This document shows, piece by piece, positions 37,641-48,660 of a stretch of 64,000 nt of DNA (the stretch's first letter is position 1; the number at the start of each line of letters is the position of its first letter). The DNA is from Mytilus edulis. Its lineage: Eukaryota; Mollusca; Bivalvia; Mytilida; Mytilidae. The stretch covers positions 96,316,749-96,380,748 of the forward strand of contig NC_092344.1 in NCBI RefSeq assembly GCF_963676685.1, written 5' to 3'. The notes beneath the pieces were generated by a model. The model saw only the letters and a list, made by a program, of their open reading frames with translations. It was not told the DNA's origin and searched no databases. The translations under genes and the position numbers were made by a program.

Positions 37641-38055
37641 ATAATAATTTTTAGCTTTCGAGTCTCATTTTATTTTTATTTTAACGTCTATTATGATAGA
37701 TGATAGATAGCATAGGTCACTGAACTTGTTTCATGAATTGCCACACCAGTGTGTAATGAATGATTATATATTTACCGTAGGTGGCCTGCAGGCTGTTCCT
37801 ATTCAATATACCCTCATTTTAACGTGACAGTCCAAATTTCCCCGACCATCATCCCGGATGGCCTCTATTATTACAAGACCTACCTATTGTATTGATTGTT
37901 AACTTGTTTTCGTTCTAAATATGCATGAAATATCTGCCGCTGAACGTAAAGTAACTTACCAACAAACAATATATAAGTTTAAACCATTAGGTAAACGAAA
38001 GAAAGCAAAAATCTGTGTTTGCTGTTACCATAAGATGAAATCAATAGACTAAGGC

Positions 38056-38885
38056 TGCATTTCTTTCTAACCCAAATTTTGCCAACGTTGTGTGGCGTTT
38101 GTTGTTGTTTTCTAAACGCTACGAAAGTAGAATCAAATACAACGTGTAGTAAGTCTTTACTGACCCTGTTTGAACTTTCAATTATGCATGCACATGTTGT
38201 TGGTAAACAGTTGTTTTATAAACGTAGAAAAAATATATCGTTTTATCAAGTTCAAGTTAGAAACAAATGTAGCGTTTGTACTAACAAACGACGAACGACA
38301 AACTGTAGACGCATCTTTAGCGATTGCATAGTTTGTCAAAGTTTATGTAACCTTTGCAAACGTATGTTAGAAACAAATGATCAAAACATGTGCGCGCTAG
38401 GTCGTTTGCATTGTTTGTGTTAGAAAGAAATGCACCCTAAGGAAATTGTGTTTATATTAATGAGTGCATTTCTCAAACACAAACGATGCAAACGGCTAAG
38501 CGCGCACATGTTTTGATCATTTATTTCTAACATACGTTTGCAAAGTTTACATAAACTTTGACAAACTATGCACTCGCTATAAATGCGTCTACAGTTTGTC
38601 GTTCATCGTTTGTTAGTACAAACGCTACATTTGTTTCTAAATTCAACCTGATTAACTGACGATGATTTTTTTTTTTCTACTTTTGTTAAAAGTCTGTTTA
38701 CCAACAACATGATCATGCATTATTGAAAGTTCAAACATGAGCGCGCTTAGCCGTTTGCATCGTATATGTTAGAATGAAATGCACTCTTATTAAACGATGC
38801 ATTTGTTTCTTCTTTTGTAGCATTTAGAAAACAACAAAAAACGCCACACAACGTTTACAAAATTTTGGTTAGAAAGAAATGCACT
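38056..38885. mobile_element. fold-back element: two inverted ~400-bp copies head to head
   Basis: The outer ends are TGCATTTCTTTCTAACC and its reverse complement GGTTAGAAAGAAATGCA. The first half (38056-38437) itself ends with GTTAGAAAGAAATGCA. The second half (from about 38464, GTGCATTTCTCAAACACAAA) is its inverted copy, including AGCGCGCACATGTTTTGATC, TTTGACAAACTATGC and CTACAGTTTGTCGTTC. A third terminal motif occurs inside the second half (about 38770-38815). The cysteine-rich 114-codon frame in the left half is a by-product of TTTGT-rich sequence. Confidence 0.75.
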
Positions 38886-38984
38886 CATTGTCTTTCATTA
38901 ACAACATATAAATATGGCCTAATCAACACAGTGACTCTTTCATTATTCCTCAAATATCAGAATGAAGTGGGTGTTAACTTGTGA

Positions 38985-39106
38985 CAATGCTGATCCTTTT
39001 ATCTACGATACGACACGATACGATATGATATGATGCTAATCCTTTAATCTACGATACGATACGATACGATAGATACCGGATACGATACGATACGATACGA
39101 TACGAG
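38985..39106. repeat. TACGA pentanucleotide repeat in two blocks
   Basis: Two blocks of imperfect (TACGA)n, each introduced by a near-identical leader (GCTGATCCTTTTATC and GCTAATCCTTTAATC), so the array itself looks duplicated. From 39,110 to 40,220 I see no gene or repeat. Confidence 0.85.
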
Positions 39107-40220
39107 CAAATTAAAGAGACATCAGTTAGGAGAGAGAGATTTAAATTTCCGCCTACAAAGTACAAACACTGTGATGAGAAAAATGTTATCAACAACGTTG
39201 GTTATCTCCATATGACAAACTTTTTCATATGCCATGTACACGATGTAGCATTATGTGCATATTATTCTTTGTTCCAGATGCAACAAACAAAACATAGAAT
39301 ATTAACAATGGAGTAATACAAATGTATACTATATCATGGACAAGACTGCACTATATGAATTTAACCTACGCAACCATTACCAGGATTTTAAAGGGGCACT
39401 GGCTACGAGATACATACAAAATTTAAATTATTATTTATTTGGTTCAATCATTAATGAAAGTGAAACAGCTTAATAATAATTCGCTAATAGCAGCCAGTAT
39501 GGTTCAATTTTGTCAAAATAATCTAAGAAACATCGATGATGAATTATTCACTTGCAAGTGAATAACTCCACAACATTGAATCCGTATTCATATGAACACA
39601 CATTTAACCCCTAACTGGGCTTGAGACATATGGATTATGTATGATTGACGCGTGTTATGTTAATAAACGAAAAGAATATCAACATTGAAAGCGAAACAAA
39701 GGTAAATCACTTGATTGACTGATTATATCCACAACAAAATCATTCTTACACAGGTAAAAAAGAAAATTAACTTATTTTTGTAAATCTAAAATTGAAATCA
39801 AACAGACATTGAAAAATCCAATTGGATGAGATCCATAGATCTATTTATATTTCTTTTTATGTTTATATCGTGGAATGTGAACGTCGGTTGTTTTCGGGGT
39901 TATCTCGATAGTTAATTAGATGGCGTCTAGATTGAAATACACATGAAACGAAGCTACATATTATCGTCCCCATGCCCTGTAAATTGTTCATTTTAGACTT
40001 TTTTTTTAATTTGGATAAATGATTTACATTGTTATAAATCTAATATGAGAATTTGAGTCAAACCGGTAAACATGAATTTGACCGGTAGTGCCCTTTTAAA
40101 GGACTTATATTCTATGAACTAGCACTCGTTGAACTACAAATCTTCTGTAAAATTCATCGTAAAATTTTATATTAACTCAATCTCACCACCTCCCAAAATT
40201 ACATGAGACTGTCGGATGAG

Positions 40221-40227
40221 TATAAAT
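40221..40227 (+). promoter_or_regulatory. candidate TATA box of the short-chain-collagen-like gene
   Basis: TATAAAT lies 119 bp upstream of the first ATG (40340), leaving room for a 5' UTR of about 90 nt. It is the only TATA-like motif at a sensible distance. Confidence 0.4.
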
Positions 40228-40339
40228 TCTCCTCTTCGTTATATATATTACGCTTTCCATTAAAGATCATTGAACGATTTCCCACAGAAAGGTCGGAAGG
40301 GTTATCAACTGATATCAGTTGAAGATAAGAATAACAGAA

Positions 40340-43300
40340 ATGATGGCCATAAAAATCCTGGTAACAGTTTTTGTGTTGTTTGTTAAACATTCAACAGGAG
40401 CTGAACAAGAACACCAATCAAAGCGTTTGCTGATGAACGATCCAGACCATGTTGAGACATTATTGCATCAAATGCAAGTAGAAATTCAAACTTTAAAATC
40501 TAAAGTGGAAACTCAAGAAAAACAAATTCACACTCTTCAAACTAGTCCAGGTAAGAATGTATTACTGTTATATATAAATGCTTATTGACAAATACTATTT
40601 ATGTTCTTATACCAATGATGTTATGAAAAATATAAGAAATTATCTTTTTTTAGGTCAAGGAAGTGGTGCAACTTATGTACGATGGGGACGTAAAGAATGC
40701 CCTGGAAACAATACCGAGCTGGTCTACTCTGGTAAATGTTAGAAATGTAGAAACAAGGATTTACAGAAAAAGCACATTTAGACGTACATTTTTAGTGGTT
40801 AGCTACATAATAGTCGGCAAAGGGCTGAATAGTTGGTTAACAGTGATGTTTATTTTTACAGGGCTAATCGCGTTTTGTCAGACACACTATCAAATCGAAG
40901 AGAAATAATACGAGATACCAGGACTAAGAAGTTACTAGTGTTCAGAAATATGAAAGTATACAGGAAAGGGAATCATGTACCAGGATCTGTAGAATTAAAT
41001 TTTTCATTGAGAGTTACAATTTCAAATGACTTGATCTACTACATGCATTCATGTCCAAGGTTTTTTTCGTTTGATATGTGTTTCGGGGCCTGCTATAGCT
41101 TTCATTGCGATATGTGTTTTTCTTAATTTTGAAGACCGTATGATACCTTATAATAGCTGCGAACTTCTACGTCACTTGGTGTCTGTTGGTAGTTGTATTG
41201 GACAACGTTTTTATTGTGTGTTTACCTTTTCGACATGTGGTCGTGATAGGCAATATATGAGGTTTGGATGCACGAAAATCTTGGTTAAACCTACCACCAT
41301 GCTTGCCAGGACATAGTCAGGCTATCTGTTGACCGTATTTCTTTGTACGTCTTTTAAACTATCGGCATTCCAATGGGAATCAATTGTGCCCCTCTTCTTG
41401 TCGACTTGTTTCTTTATTATTATGAGGCTGACTTCATACAGGAACTTCTTGGGAAGAAATATAAGAAGTTAGCAATATCCTTTAAATCTACTTTCCGCTA
41501 TATAGATAATGTTCTCTCACATAATAATTCAAAATTTGGTGACTATGTTGAACGCATCCATCCCATCGAACTAGAGATAAAAGGATACAACAGATACAGG
41601 TAAGTCGGCCTCATATCTTGACTTACATCTAGAAATTGACAATGAGGGTCGGTTGAAAACAAAACTTTACAACAATAGAGATGATTTCAGCTTTCCAATT
41701 GTAAACTTTCCATTTCTAATTAGCAACATTCCAGCAGCACCTGCATACGGGGTATATATCTCCCAATTGATACGATATTCCCGTGATTGTTTTTCCTATC
41801 ATAATTTTCTTGATAGAGGGTTGCTACTCACAAGGAAACTATTTAACCAAGAGTTCCAAATGGTAAGTTAAAATCATCCCTTCGTAAATGTTACGTACGC
41901 CATCACGGGCTGGTTGACCGTTGTGGAATAACCGTTTCACAGATGATATCGAATATGGTCCTTACGTCGTATCTACAATCCTGTTCCCTTTCATGAATGT
42001 GACCTACCGAATTAAACTTTTTACCGGATTTGTTATAACACAAGCAACACGACGGGTGCCACATGTGGAGCAGGATCTGTTTGCCCTTCCAGAGCACCTG
42101 ATATCACCCCTAGTTTTTGTTGGGGCTCGTGTTGCTTATTTTTTAGTTTTCTATGTTGTGTCATGTGTACTACTGTTTGTCTGTTTGTCTTTTTCATTTT
42201 TAGCCATGACGTTGTCAGTTTATTTTCGATTTATGATTTATCTTTCGTCCCTCTTTTAACCTAAGAGGGATAGGATTTTGTGGGGGTTGGTGTTGTCCAA
42301 TATAACTGGTAATTCCTGCATGTTATTCTGTTTTTAGTTTATTTATTAAAAACCCAAGAATAACCATATATACGAGATACCAGGACTAAGAAGTTACTAG
42401 TGTTCACAAAACTGAAAGGTCAGGTGTGAAATCAAAAGAGTCTTTACGTCTTTAAGCAGAATTCAGTCAGAACCTTCTAAAAGACAAAAAGAAAAAGCAC
42501 CTTGCGAAATTCTTTAATTTTACTTTCCGATATATTGATGATTTCCTATCATTGAATAACACATATTTCAGCCAATACTTACATCTCATATAGCTCAGTG
42601 AACTTGTAATTAAGGATACTAGTGATACTATAAGGACTGCTTCATAACATGATCTTTTCCTCAATATTGACACAGATGGACGACTTCACACAAAAATCTA
42701 TGATAAACGGGACGATTTCAACTTCCCAATTGTCAATTTCCCATTTCTCAGCAGCAACATACCCTCTGCCCCTTCGTATGGTGTTTACATATCTCAGTTG
42801 ATACGTTATGCTCGTACATGTTCACACTATACGGACTTCATATACAGGAGTGTGCTCAAAACGCAGAAGCTGCTCCAACAAAATTATGAGGAGGAATGAT
42901 TAAAAATGATGCTCCGTAAAATTTACGGACACAGTCACGAATTGGTTGATCCATACGATGTGTCTTTGTCCAAACTAACTAAAGACATTTTTACCACGTG
43001 TTAGATTGTGGTTTGTCATTGCGTCGTCTGATCTTTTTATTACCGAACGTGACTTATTCCCGGTTCTGACTGTTTTGCTGAGTGTGAATTAGACGTGTCA
43101 CGGGACTTTCCTATCCAAAATTCATGTATTTAGTTTTGATGTTATATATGTTATTCTCATCGGATTTTGTCAAATGTCTTATCGTTTGTAGTTGTAAATC
43201 TTACTATTTTTTCTGTTGTATTCGTGTGTTATGGTAAAGATAATTAATCATCCAGTTCATTTATTAGATTTTAGTTTGGGTCAACTAGATTTATACGATA

Positions 43301-44163
43301 TCATATTTGGTTTACAGTTTGATTTAGAAGAAACACCGACATAGCTAGATAATACAATTAATTATCTAATTACTACCACAATTTTGTAATAATAAGTATT
43401 GTTATTTTCATTGGCAGAAAACCCTAGCCGTATTGGTCACAACTTTTTGGAGCTTTTGGTCCTCAGTGCTCTCAACTTTGTAAATGTTTTGGCTTTCGAA
43501 CTTTTATCATCTGAGCATCACTGATTAGTCTTGTGTAGACGACACGCGAGTCCGGCGGATTAAATTATAAACCTGGTACTAGTCTATTATTTGTGTGTTT
43601 CTCTGTGCTATACATGTATGTTCTCTCATTTATTTTTACTGTAGTCCTGTCATGTAATGTTGTCATTTTACTGATATATTTAACATAAAGCAGTTTTAGG
43701 TTATGCAGCTGGTGGCTATTATAATGAAGAAGGTTCTGCAGCAGAATATATTTGTCTTCCACCTGATCCAAATCTTGGCGCGACTTGGAGTGATAGCCAT
43801 TATGGAAGCATTTATGGAGCGGAATATGAATCGAATGGTTTTGGTGGTGGACTTTGGAATGATGATGTTCCATGTGCTGTTTGCCGTTCAACGACTGCCT
43901 CGCATACGCTTATGATTGCAGCAAAAAATCAGTGCTATGATGGATGGTCTACTGAATATGTTGGGGAACTAGCAGGCGGACATCATCTACATAAAGCAGC
44001 ATCATCATTTGTTTGTGTTGACAAAAATCCTGATGAAATTATAGGAGGAGAAGCAGGTCAAGACGGCAAATTGTTTTATCCAATCAAAACTGTTTGTGGG
44101 TCATTGAAATGTCCACCGTATCATAACAATCGTCTGCTACCATGTGTTGTATGTTCCAGATGA
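40340..44163 (+). CDS. secreted short-chain collagen C4-like protein, three exons
   Basis: Exons 40340-40550, 40654-40731 and 43700-44163, all GT/AG with matching phase (one base carried at each junction), give 250 residues. Order: signal peptide (MMAIKILVTVFVLFVKHSTG, residues 1-20), coiled coil (about 35-66, LLHQMQVEIQTLKSKVETQE), then a cysteine-rich domain from YVRWGRKECPGN to the C-terminus CVVCSR. YVRWGR..CPG..ELVYSG, GYAAGGYYNEEGSAAEYICL and YGSIYGAEYE are the signature of the domain annotated in molluscs and sponges as short-chain collagen C4-like. Ten cysteines in the domain suggest disulfides; no Gly-X-Y collagen repeat is present. Likely extracellular; precise role unknown. The second intron (3 kb) is full of retroelement debris. 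Two broken copies of exon 3 follow downstream. Confidence 0.85.
41065..41210 (+). repeat. fragment of the 30700-30960 repeat family
   Basis: TTTCGGGGCCTGCTATAGCT, TTTTGAAGACCGTATGATAC and GTCACTTGGTGTCTGTTGG follow the same order as TTTCGGGGCCTTTACAGC, TTGAAGGCTGTACAGTGACC and GTCACTTGGTCTCATGTGG at 30.7 kb. Intron 2 of the collagen-like gene. Confidence 0.5.
41340..42290 (+). pseudogene. decayed reverse transcriptase, probably Penelope-like, copy 1 with 3' end
   Basis: Readable pieces: GIPMGINCAPLLVDLFLYYY, FKSTFRYIDNVLSHNNSKFG, then after a frameshift near 41600 SASYLDLHLEIDNEGRLKTK, DDFSFPIVNFPFLISNIPAA and YGVYISQLIRYSRDCFSY, a stop at about 41870, then LRKCYVRHHGLVDRCG. MG-x-NCAPLL and the F-x-YID-x box are reverse-transcriptase motifs; the catalytic YIDD reads YIDN. 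The 3' part (41990-42270) with ATGTGACCTACCGAATTA and CAACACGACGGGTGCCACAT recurs at 45395-45760 (inverted) and 62550-62840. Dead by frameshift, stop and catalytic change. Class is inferred from motif style; not confirmed. Confidence 0.7.
42370..43010 (+). pseudogene. decayed reverse transcriptase fragment, copy 2
   Basis: FNFTFRYIDDFLSLNNTYFS, then stops, then LFLNIDTDGRLHTKIYDKRD, DFNFPIVNFPFLSSNIPSAP, YGVYISQLIRYARTCSHYTD and IYGHSHELVDPYDVSLSKLT. It keeps YIDD but has several in-frame stops. It is diverged from copy 1, so it is a separate insertion or subfamily. It begins just after a perfect 36-bp repeat (42371-42406) of the sequence at 40909-40944. Confidence 0.7.
43410..43595 (+). repeat. 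dispersed repeat with hammerhead-like core, copy 1 (degenerate)
   Basis: GGAGCTTTTGGTCCTCAGTG, then CATCACTGATTAGTCTTGTG-TAGACGACACGCGAGTCC and a CCTGGTA ending. Same order as the copies at 47940-48150 and 48275-48470. The ribozyme-like core is mutated (CTGATTA, GACA). It sits just upstream of exon 3 of the collagen-like gene. Confidence 0.6.
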
Positions 44164-45290
44164 AAACAAAAGTTTAGCTAAAGTTTTGAAATATTATCTT
44201 TTATTCTATATTTCATGATTGTTTCTTAATCAACGCTCAGTGACATATATTTTATGCATAAAGACACGCGTCTATTGTTGAAAACCGCATATATTGACTT
44301 ATCATATATACCATGTATACCTTACATGCATGTAAGGGTTTATGTGTCGTTGATTTCTATATCATGCCGAGTATCCACATATGCCTTTTATTTATACATC
44401 AAAATATGAAACGAAAATTATTATGAAAGTTATTAGTTTTCGTACTTTTAATCGTTTAATAAAGTCTAAGATTCATGGTGACGATGCATATTTTTTCTTA
44501 TTACTTAATTGTTTCCTTGAAATAAATTGCTGTTAACGATTAAAAGATTTTACCATACATGTTTTTTTTAAATTATCACGAAAATTGAATAAGTTGAAAC
44601 ACTGAGTCTTTTAGAATATTTTGTAACTATCGATAAAATAAAATAAAAGAATATTTTAAAGCTTAGAAGCGTTATTTGACAGACAAGATAGGAAAACAAC
44701 GAAAAAGACAACAAAGTATAGGCGTTAACAACATAAACTAAACACAAAACACAAAACACACACAAACAGCCGAAAGAAATCAGCTGGTCAATACAGGAAC
44801 TTAATGACACATACTAATAAAAAAACATCTATAAAGCAAATACAATCACAAAAATAACAAAAGAACTTAGATGGAACACCATTAAATAACTGTGTTTAAT
44901 GTAACAGAGATGTATGTTCATAGACATCGAAGATTATCTGAAGATCAAACATTAACAAATTGTCAACACTTTATCTGTATTAGGTGTTTAAAGATCATTT
45001 TTACAAAGGATTGTAACATTCAACGATATTGATATAATAATCATTTTAACATTCGTCGCCCAAAGCAGAAGCAATGTACTACAAATCTTATTGACGTAAC
45101 AGTTTTCTCTTTCTTATTAAAGAAAATGCATTCATATTTGATCTGCAGCTTGGTAGAGTTGAATTGTAGCCAGTAAGCAATTTTTACTCATGCCATGTAG
45201 TCACCTCCTGGTTGCCGAAAGTTAAAAATTTTATAACACTTAATTAAGTTATTGTAGAATGAAACTTTTCGTCAAAGTTTTCCTTGCATT
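43629..45290 (+). repeat. segmental duplication unit A (intact exon 3 plus 3' flank)
   Basis: The stretch TTACTGTAGTCCTGTCATGTAATGTTGTCAT (43635-43665 region), exon 3 and about 1.1 kb downstream (e.g. CAACGCTCAGTGACATATAT, AAATCAGCTGGTCAATACAG, TAGTCACCTCCTGGTTGCC) are repeated in units B and C. Downstream of the poly(A) signal it is non-coding. Confidence 0.75.
44458..44463 (+). terminator. poly(A) signal AATAAA of the short-chain-collagen-like gene
   Basis: AATAAA lies 295 bp after the TGA at 44161-44163. The region is shared with the downstream copies, where the motif is less clear. Confidence 0.55.
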
Positions 45291-45394
45291 AAAGTGGTGT
45301 TCAGTATTACTCCAGTATATGTTACCAGTATGCAATTTTTACACATTTCACATAATCACCTCCTGTTTGCCGAATGTTTGAAATATTACAACCA

Positions 45395-45760
45395 TAAAAG
45401 AGGGACGAAAGATACCAAAGGGACAGTCAAACTCATAAATCTAAAACATACTGACAACGCCATGGCTAAAAATGAAAAAGACAAACAGAAAAACAGAAAA
45501 ACAATAGTACACATGACACACCATAGAAAACTAAAGAATAAACAACACGAACCCCACCAAAAAACAAGGGGTGATCCCAGGTGCTCCGGAAGGGTAAGCA
45601 GATCCTGCTCCACATGTGGCACCCGTCGTGTTGCTTATGTGATTACAAATCCGGTATATAGTCTAATTCGGTAAGTCACATTCATGAAATGGAAGGGGAT
45701 TGTAATTACGACGTAAGGAACATATCCGATATCATTTGTGAAACGGTTATTCCATTTATT
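45395..45760 (-). mobile_element. 3' end of a Penelope-like element, inverted
   Basis: On the minus strand it matches the end of copy 1: ATGTGACTTACCGAATTAGA, CAACACGACGGGTGCCACAT, GGAGCAGGATCTGCTTACCC, and ends with a TTTCGTCCCTCTTTTATGG-like phrase. The 126-codon plus-strand frame across it is an artefact. Confidence 0.7.
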
Positions 45761-45839
45761 TGTACTGTAGTCCTGTCATGTAATGTTGTCATACTGATAT
45801 AGTTAACATTGCCATAAAAGCGGGAAGTTTGGCTAGCCA

Positions 45840-46130
45840 CAAAACCAGATTTAACCTACCATTTTTTCTTAAAAATGTCCTGTATCAAGTCAAAAAAATG
45901 TCCATTTGTATATTATAGTTCGTTTATGTGTGTGTTACATTTAAGTGTTGTGTTTTTGTTGTGTCGTTGTTCTCCTCTTATATTTGATGTTTTCCCCTCA
46001 GTTTTAGTTTGTAACCCGGATTTCGTTTTTTTCACAATCGATCTATGAATTTTGGACAGCGGTATACTACTGTTGTCTTTATTTACATCAATATAGTTAT
46101 AAAAAGATGTGGTATAAATGCCATAGAGCA
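45840..46130 (+). repeat. dispersed-repeat fragment inside unit B
   Basis: GTTGTGTCGTTGTTCTCCTC, GTTTTCCCCTCAGTTTTAGT, CACAATCGATCTATGAATTT and GGACAGCGGTATACTACTGT. A related phrase (TATCAATCGATTCTGGATTTTGAACAGG) occurs at about 62926. I know the phrase as common in bivalves but cannot name the element. Confidence 0.4.
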
Positions 46131-46287
46131 ACTTTTCACCAAAGTACTAATCACAAAGCATCCTAGGGTTCACTTTCCCATAATTTTAGTCCAAATTGTT
46201 TTGTATACTTGAAAAATATGTTAATCTACAAATAGTATGGCTCGACTTGATATTACGTGCTTCCATTTCAAAATTGTATTGTTTTAG

Positions 46288-46737
46288 GTTATGCAGCTGG
46301 TGGCTATTATAATGAAGAAGGTTCTGCAGCAGATTATATTTGTCTTTCACCTGATCCAAATCTTGGCGCGACTTGGAGTGATAGCCATTATGGAAGCATT
46401 TATGGAGCGGAATATGAATCAAATGGTTTTGGTGGTGGTCTTTGGAGTGATGATGTTTCATGTGCTGTTTGCCGGTCAACGACTGCCTAGCATGTGCTTA
46501 TGATTGCAGCAAAAATCAGTGCTATAATGGATGGTTTACTAAGTATGTTGGGGAACTAGCAGGCGGACATCATCAACAAAAAGCATCATCATCATTTGTT
46601 TGTGTTGACAAAAATCCAGAGGAAATTATTGGGGGAGAAGCAGATCAAGATGGCAAATTGTTTTATCCAATCAAAACTGTTTGTGGATCATTGAAATGTC
46701 CAATCGTCTGCTTCCATGCGTTGTATGTTCCAGATGA
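46288..46737 (+). pseudogene. broken copy B of the short-chain-collagen-like last exon
   Basis: Starts after TTTTAG with GGTTATGCAGCTGGTGG in the same phase as exon 3 of the intact gene and is very similar to it (GYAAGGYYNEEGSAADYICL, YGSIYGAEYESNGFGGG). It has a nonsense codon TAG at 46488-46490 where the intact copy has TCG, a one-base loss in the following A-run that shifts the frame, and a short deletion in the CPPYHNN segment. No matching exons 1 and 2 are found between 44.2 and 46.3 kb. Shares its immediate upstream 30 bp (ACGTGCTTCCATTTCAAA) with copy C but not A. Confidence 0.8.
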
Positions 46738-47939
46738 ACACAAAAGTTTAATTAAAGTTTTGAAACATCTTTTAGTCTATATTTCATAATTGTTTCTTAA
46801 TCAACGCTCAGTGACATATATTTTAAGCATATATATACACGTTTTTTGTTGAAAACCGCATATTTTGACTTATTGTGTGTTTATGTACCATGTATACCTT
46901 ACATGCATGTAAGGGTTTATGTGCAGTTGAGTTGCTATATCATGCCGAGTATCTAAATATGCCATTTATCTAAACATCAAAATATGAAATGGAAATTATT
47001 ATGAAAGGTTTTTTTTTGTTCTTTAAAACGCTTTTAAAAAGTCTGAGGTTCATGTTGACGATGCATATTTTTTCTTATTACATAATTGTTTCCTTGAAAT
47101 AAACTGCTGTTAACGATTACAAAAATTATACCATAGATTTTTTTTTTAATTATCACGAAAAATGAATAAGTTTTAAACACTGAGTCTTTTAGAATGTATT
47201 GTAACTACCGATAAAATAAAAGAAAAGAAAATTTTAAAGTCTAGAGGCGTTATTGGACAGACAAGATTATAGGCAAACAACGAAAAAGACAACCAAGTAT
47301 AGGCCTTTACAACATAAACTAATCACAAAACACACACAAAGATCCGAAAGAAATCAGCTGGCCAATACAGCCGGACATAATGATATATACTAATAAAAAC
47401 AGATAGAACGCAAATACAATCACACAGATAACAAAAGAACTTAGATAGAACACCATTAAATAACTATGTTAAATGTACCAGAGCTGAAGAACAAACATTA
47501 ACACATTTTCAACACTTTATCTGTATTAGGTGTTTAAATAACATTTATACAAAGGATTGTATAAACATTGAAAGATATTGATATAATAATCATTTTAACC
47601 TTCGTCGCCGAAAGCAGAAGCAATGTTCGATAACACTCATTCTACAAATCTCATTTACTTAACAGTTTTCTTTTTCCTTTTAAAGAGAATGCAGCTTGGT
47701 AGCGTTGAGTTGTAGCTAGTAAGCAATTTTAACACATGCCACATAGTCACCTCCTGTTTGACGAATATTTGAAATATTACAACACTCATTGTAGAATGAA
47801 AATTTTCGTCAAAGTTTTCGGCCTTTCATTAGTGAAAGGGATATTCAGTTTTACTCGAGTATATATTACCTCAAACAATTACATATAACGAAGCAGGTCG
47901 AGACAAGTTATTGGTCTGGTCATGACTACGAATTGGACA

Positions 47940-48150
47940 CATTGTAATTTGTGATAAGCATAAACATCAGAGCTATCAAGCATCGGTTATTTGGCCTTTT
48001 AAACATGTTTTGATTCGAGCGTCACTGATGAGTCTTTTTTTAGACGAAACGCGCATCTGGCGTAATTATAAAATTTTGATCCTGGTATCTATGATGAGTA
48101 TTTGCAACCACTGGGTCGATGCCACTGCTGGTGTAGATTTATTTCCCCGG
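47940..48150 (+). repeat. dispersed repeat with hammerhead-like core, copy 2 (best conserved)
   Basis: GAGCGTCACTGATGAGTCTT, then a T-run, TAGACGAAACGCGCATCTGG, CGTAATTATAAAATTTTGAT and CCTGGTATCTATGATGAG. The order CTGATGA (48025-48031), GTCT/AGAC stem, GAAA (48046-48049), ACGC/GCGT stem (48049-48052 with 48060-48063), then A fits a hammerhead core apart from stem I, for which I find no pairing. Confidence 0.65.
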
Positions 48151-48274
48151 GGGTATCACCAGCAATGTAGTCAGCACTTCTGTGTTGACTTGAGTTGTCA
48201 TTGATATGTTCATAATTATAAATTAACTGTTAACAAAACTTTGAATGTTTGAAATATTAAGCTTTTCTACCTCA

Positions 48275-48470
48275 GGAATAGATTACCTTAGCTGTATTTG
48301 GCAAAACTTTTAGGAATTTGTGGTCCTCAATGATCTTCTCGTCGTACTTTATTTTGCCTTTTTAACTTTTTGGGATTCAAGCGTCACCGATGAGTCTTTT
48401 GTAAACGAAACACGCGTGTGGCGTAAATATAGAATTTCAATCCTGGTATCTATGATGAGTTTATTCACGG
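48275..48470 (+). repeat. dispersed repeat with hammerhead-like core, copy 3
   Basis: AACTTTTAGGAATTTGTGGTCCTCAATGAT-type start, AAGCGTCACCGATGAGTCTT, GTAAACGAAACACGCGTGTG, GCGTAAATATAG and CCTGGTATCTATGATGAG. The core has CCGATGA instead of CTGATGA. It lies 190 bp upstream of the exon-3 copy C. Confidence 0.65.
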
Positions 48471-48660
48471 TTCAGGTAACAAGCAAGCTAACTAAGTGTT
48501 CTAACTTTCCCTACACACTCAATGAAATCGGCTGTAATGGTCAGAAGTTCCAATCGTACGTATTGTTGTACAACATATCAACCCATAATATCATGGCTCG
48601 TAGTATTATTTTATTTCTATTTGATACCACGTGCTTCCATTTCAAATTTTATGGATTTAG

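Larger units (their letters stand above)
45757..47830 (+). repeat. segmental duplication unit B
   Basis: It begins with the same TTACTGTAGTCC-type phrase as unit A (45760-45800), is interrupted by a dispersed-repeat fragment (45840-46130), then continues with the exon-3 copy and about 1.1 kb of 3' flank parallel to units A and C. Confidence 0.7.

Noticed and set aside
38079-38423. 114-codon cysteine-rich frame
   Set aside because: It lies wholly inside one arm of the fold-back element; the cysteines come from TTTGT/TGTT-rich sequence and the inverted arm does not preserve the frame.
43703-43915. Alternative-frame open frames over exon 3 of the C4-like gene and its copies (also 46291-46503, and minus-strand 43565-43891 and 46186-46479)
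   Set aside because: They are shadows of the cysteine-rich coding frame; the real frame is fixed by splice phase and family motifs.
45294-45674. 126-codon frame rich in Lys/Asn
   Set aside because: It spans the inverted Penelope-like 3' end; the sense of the element is on the other strand.
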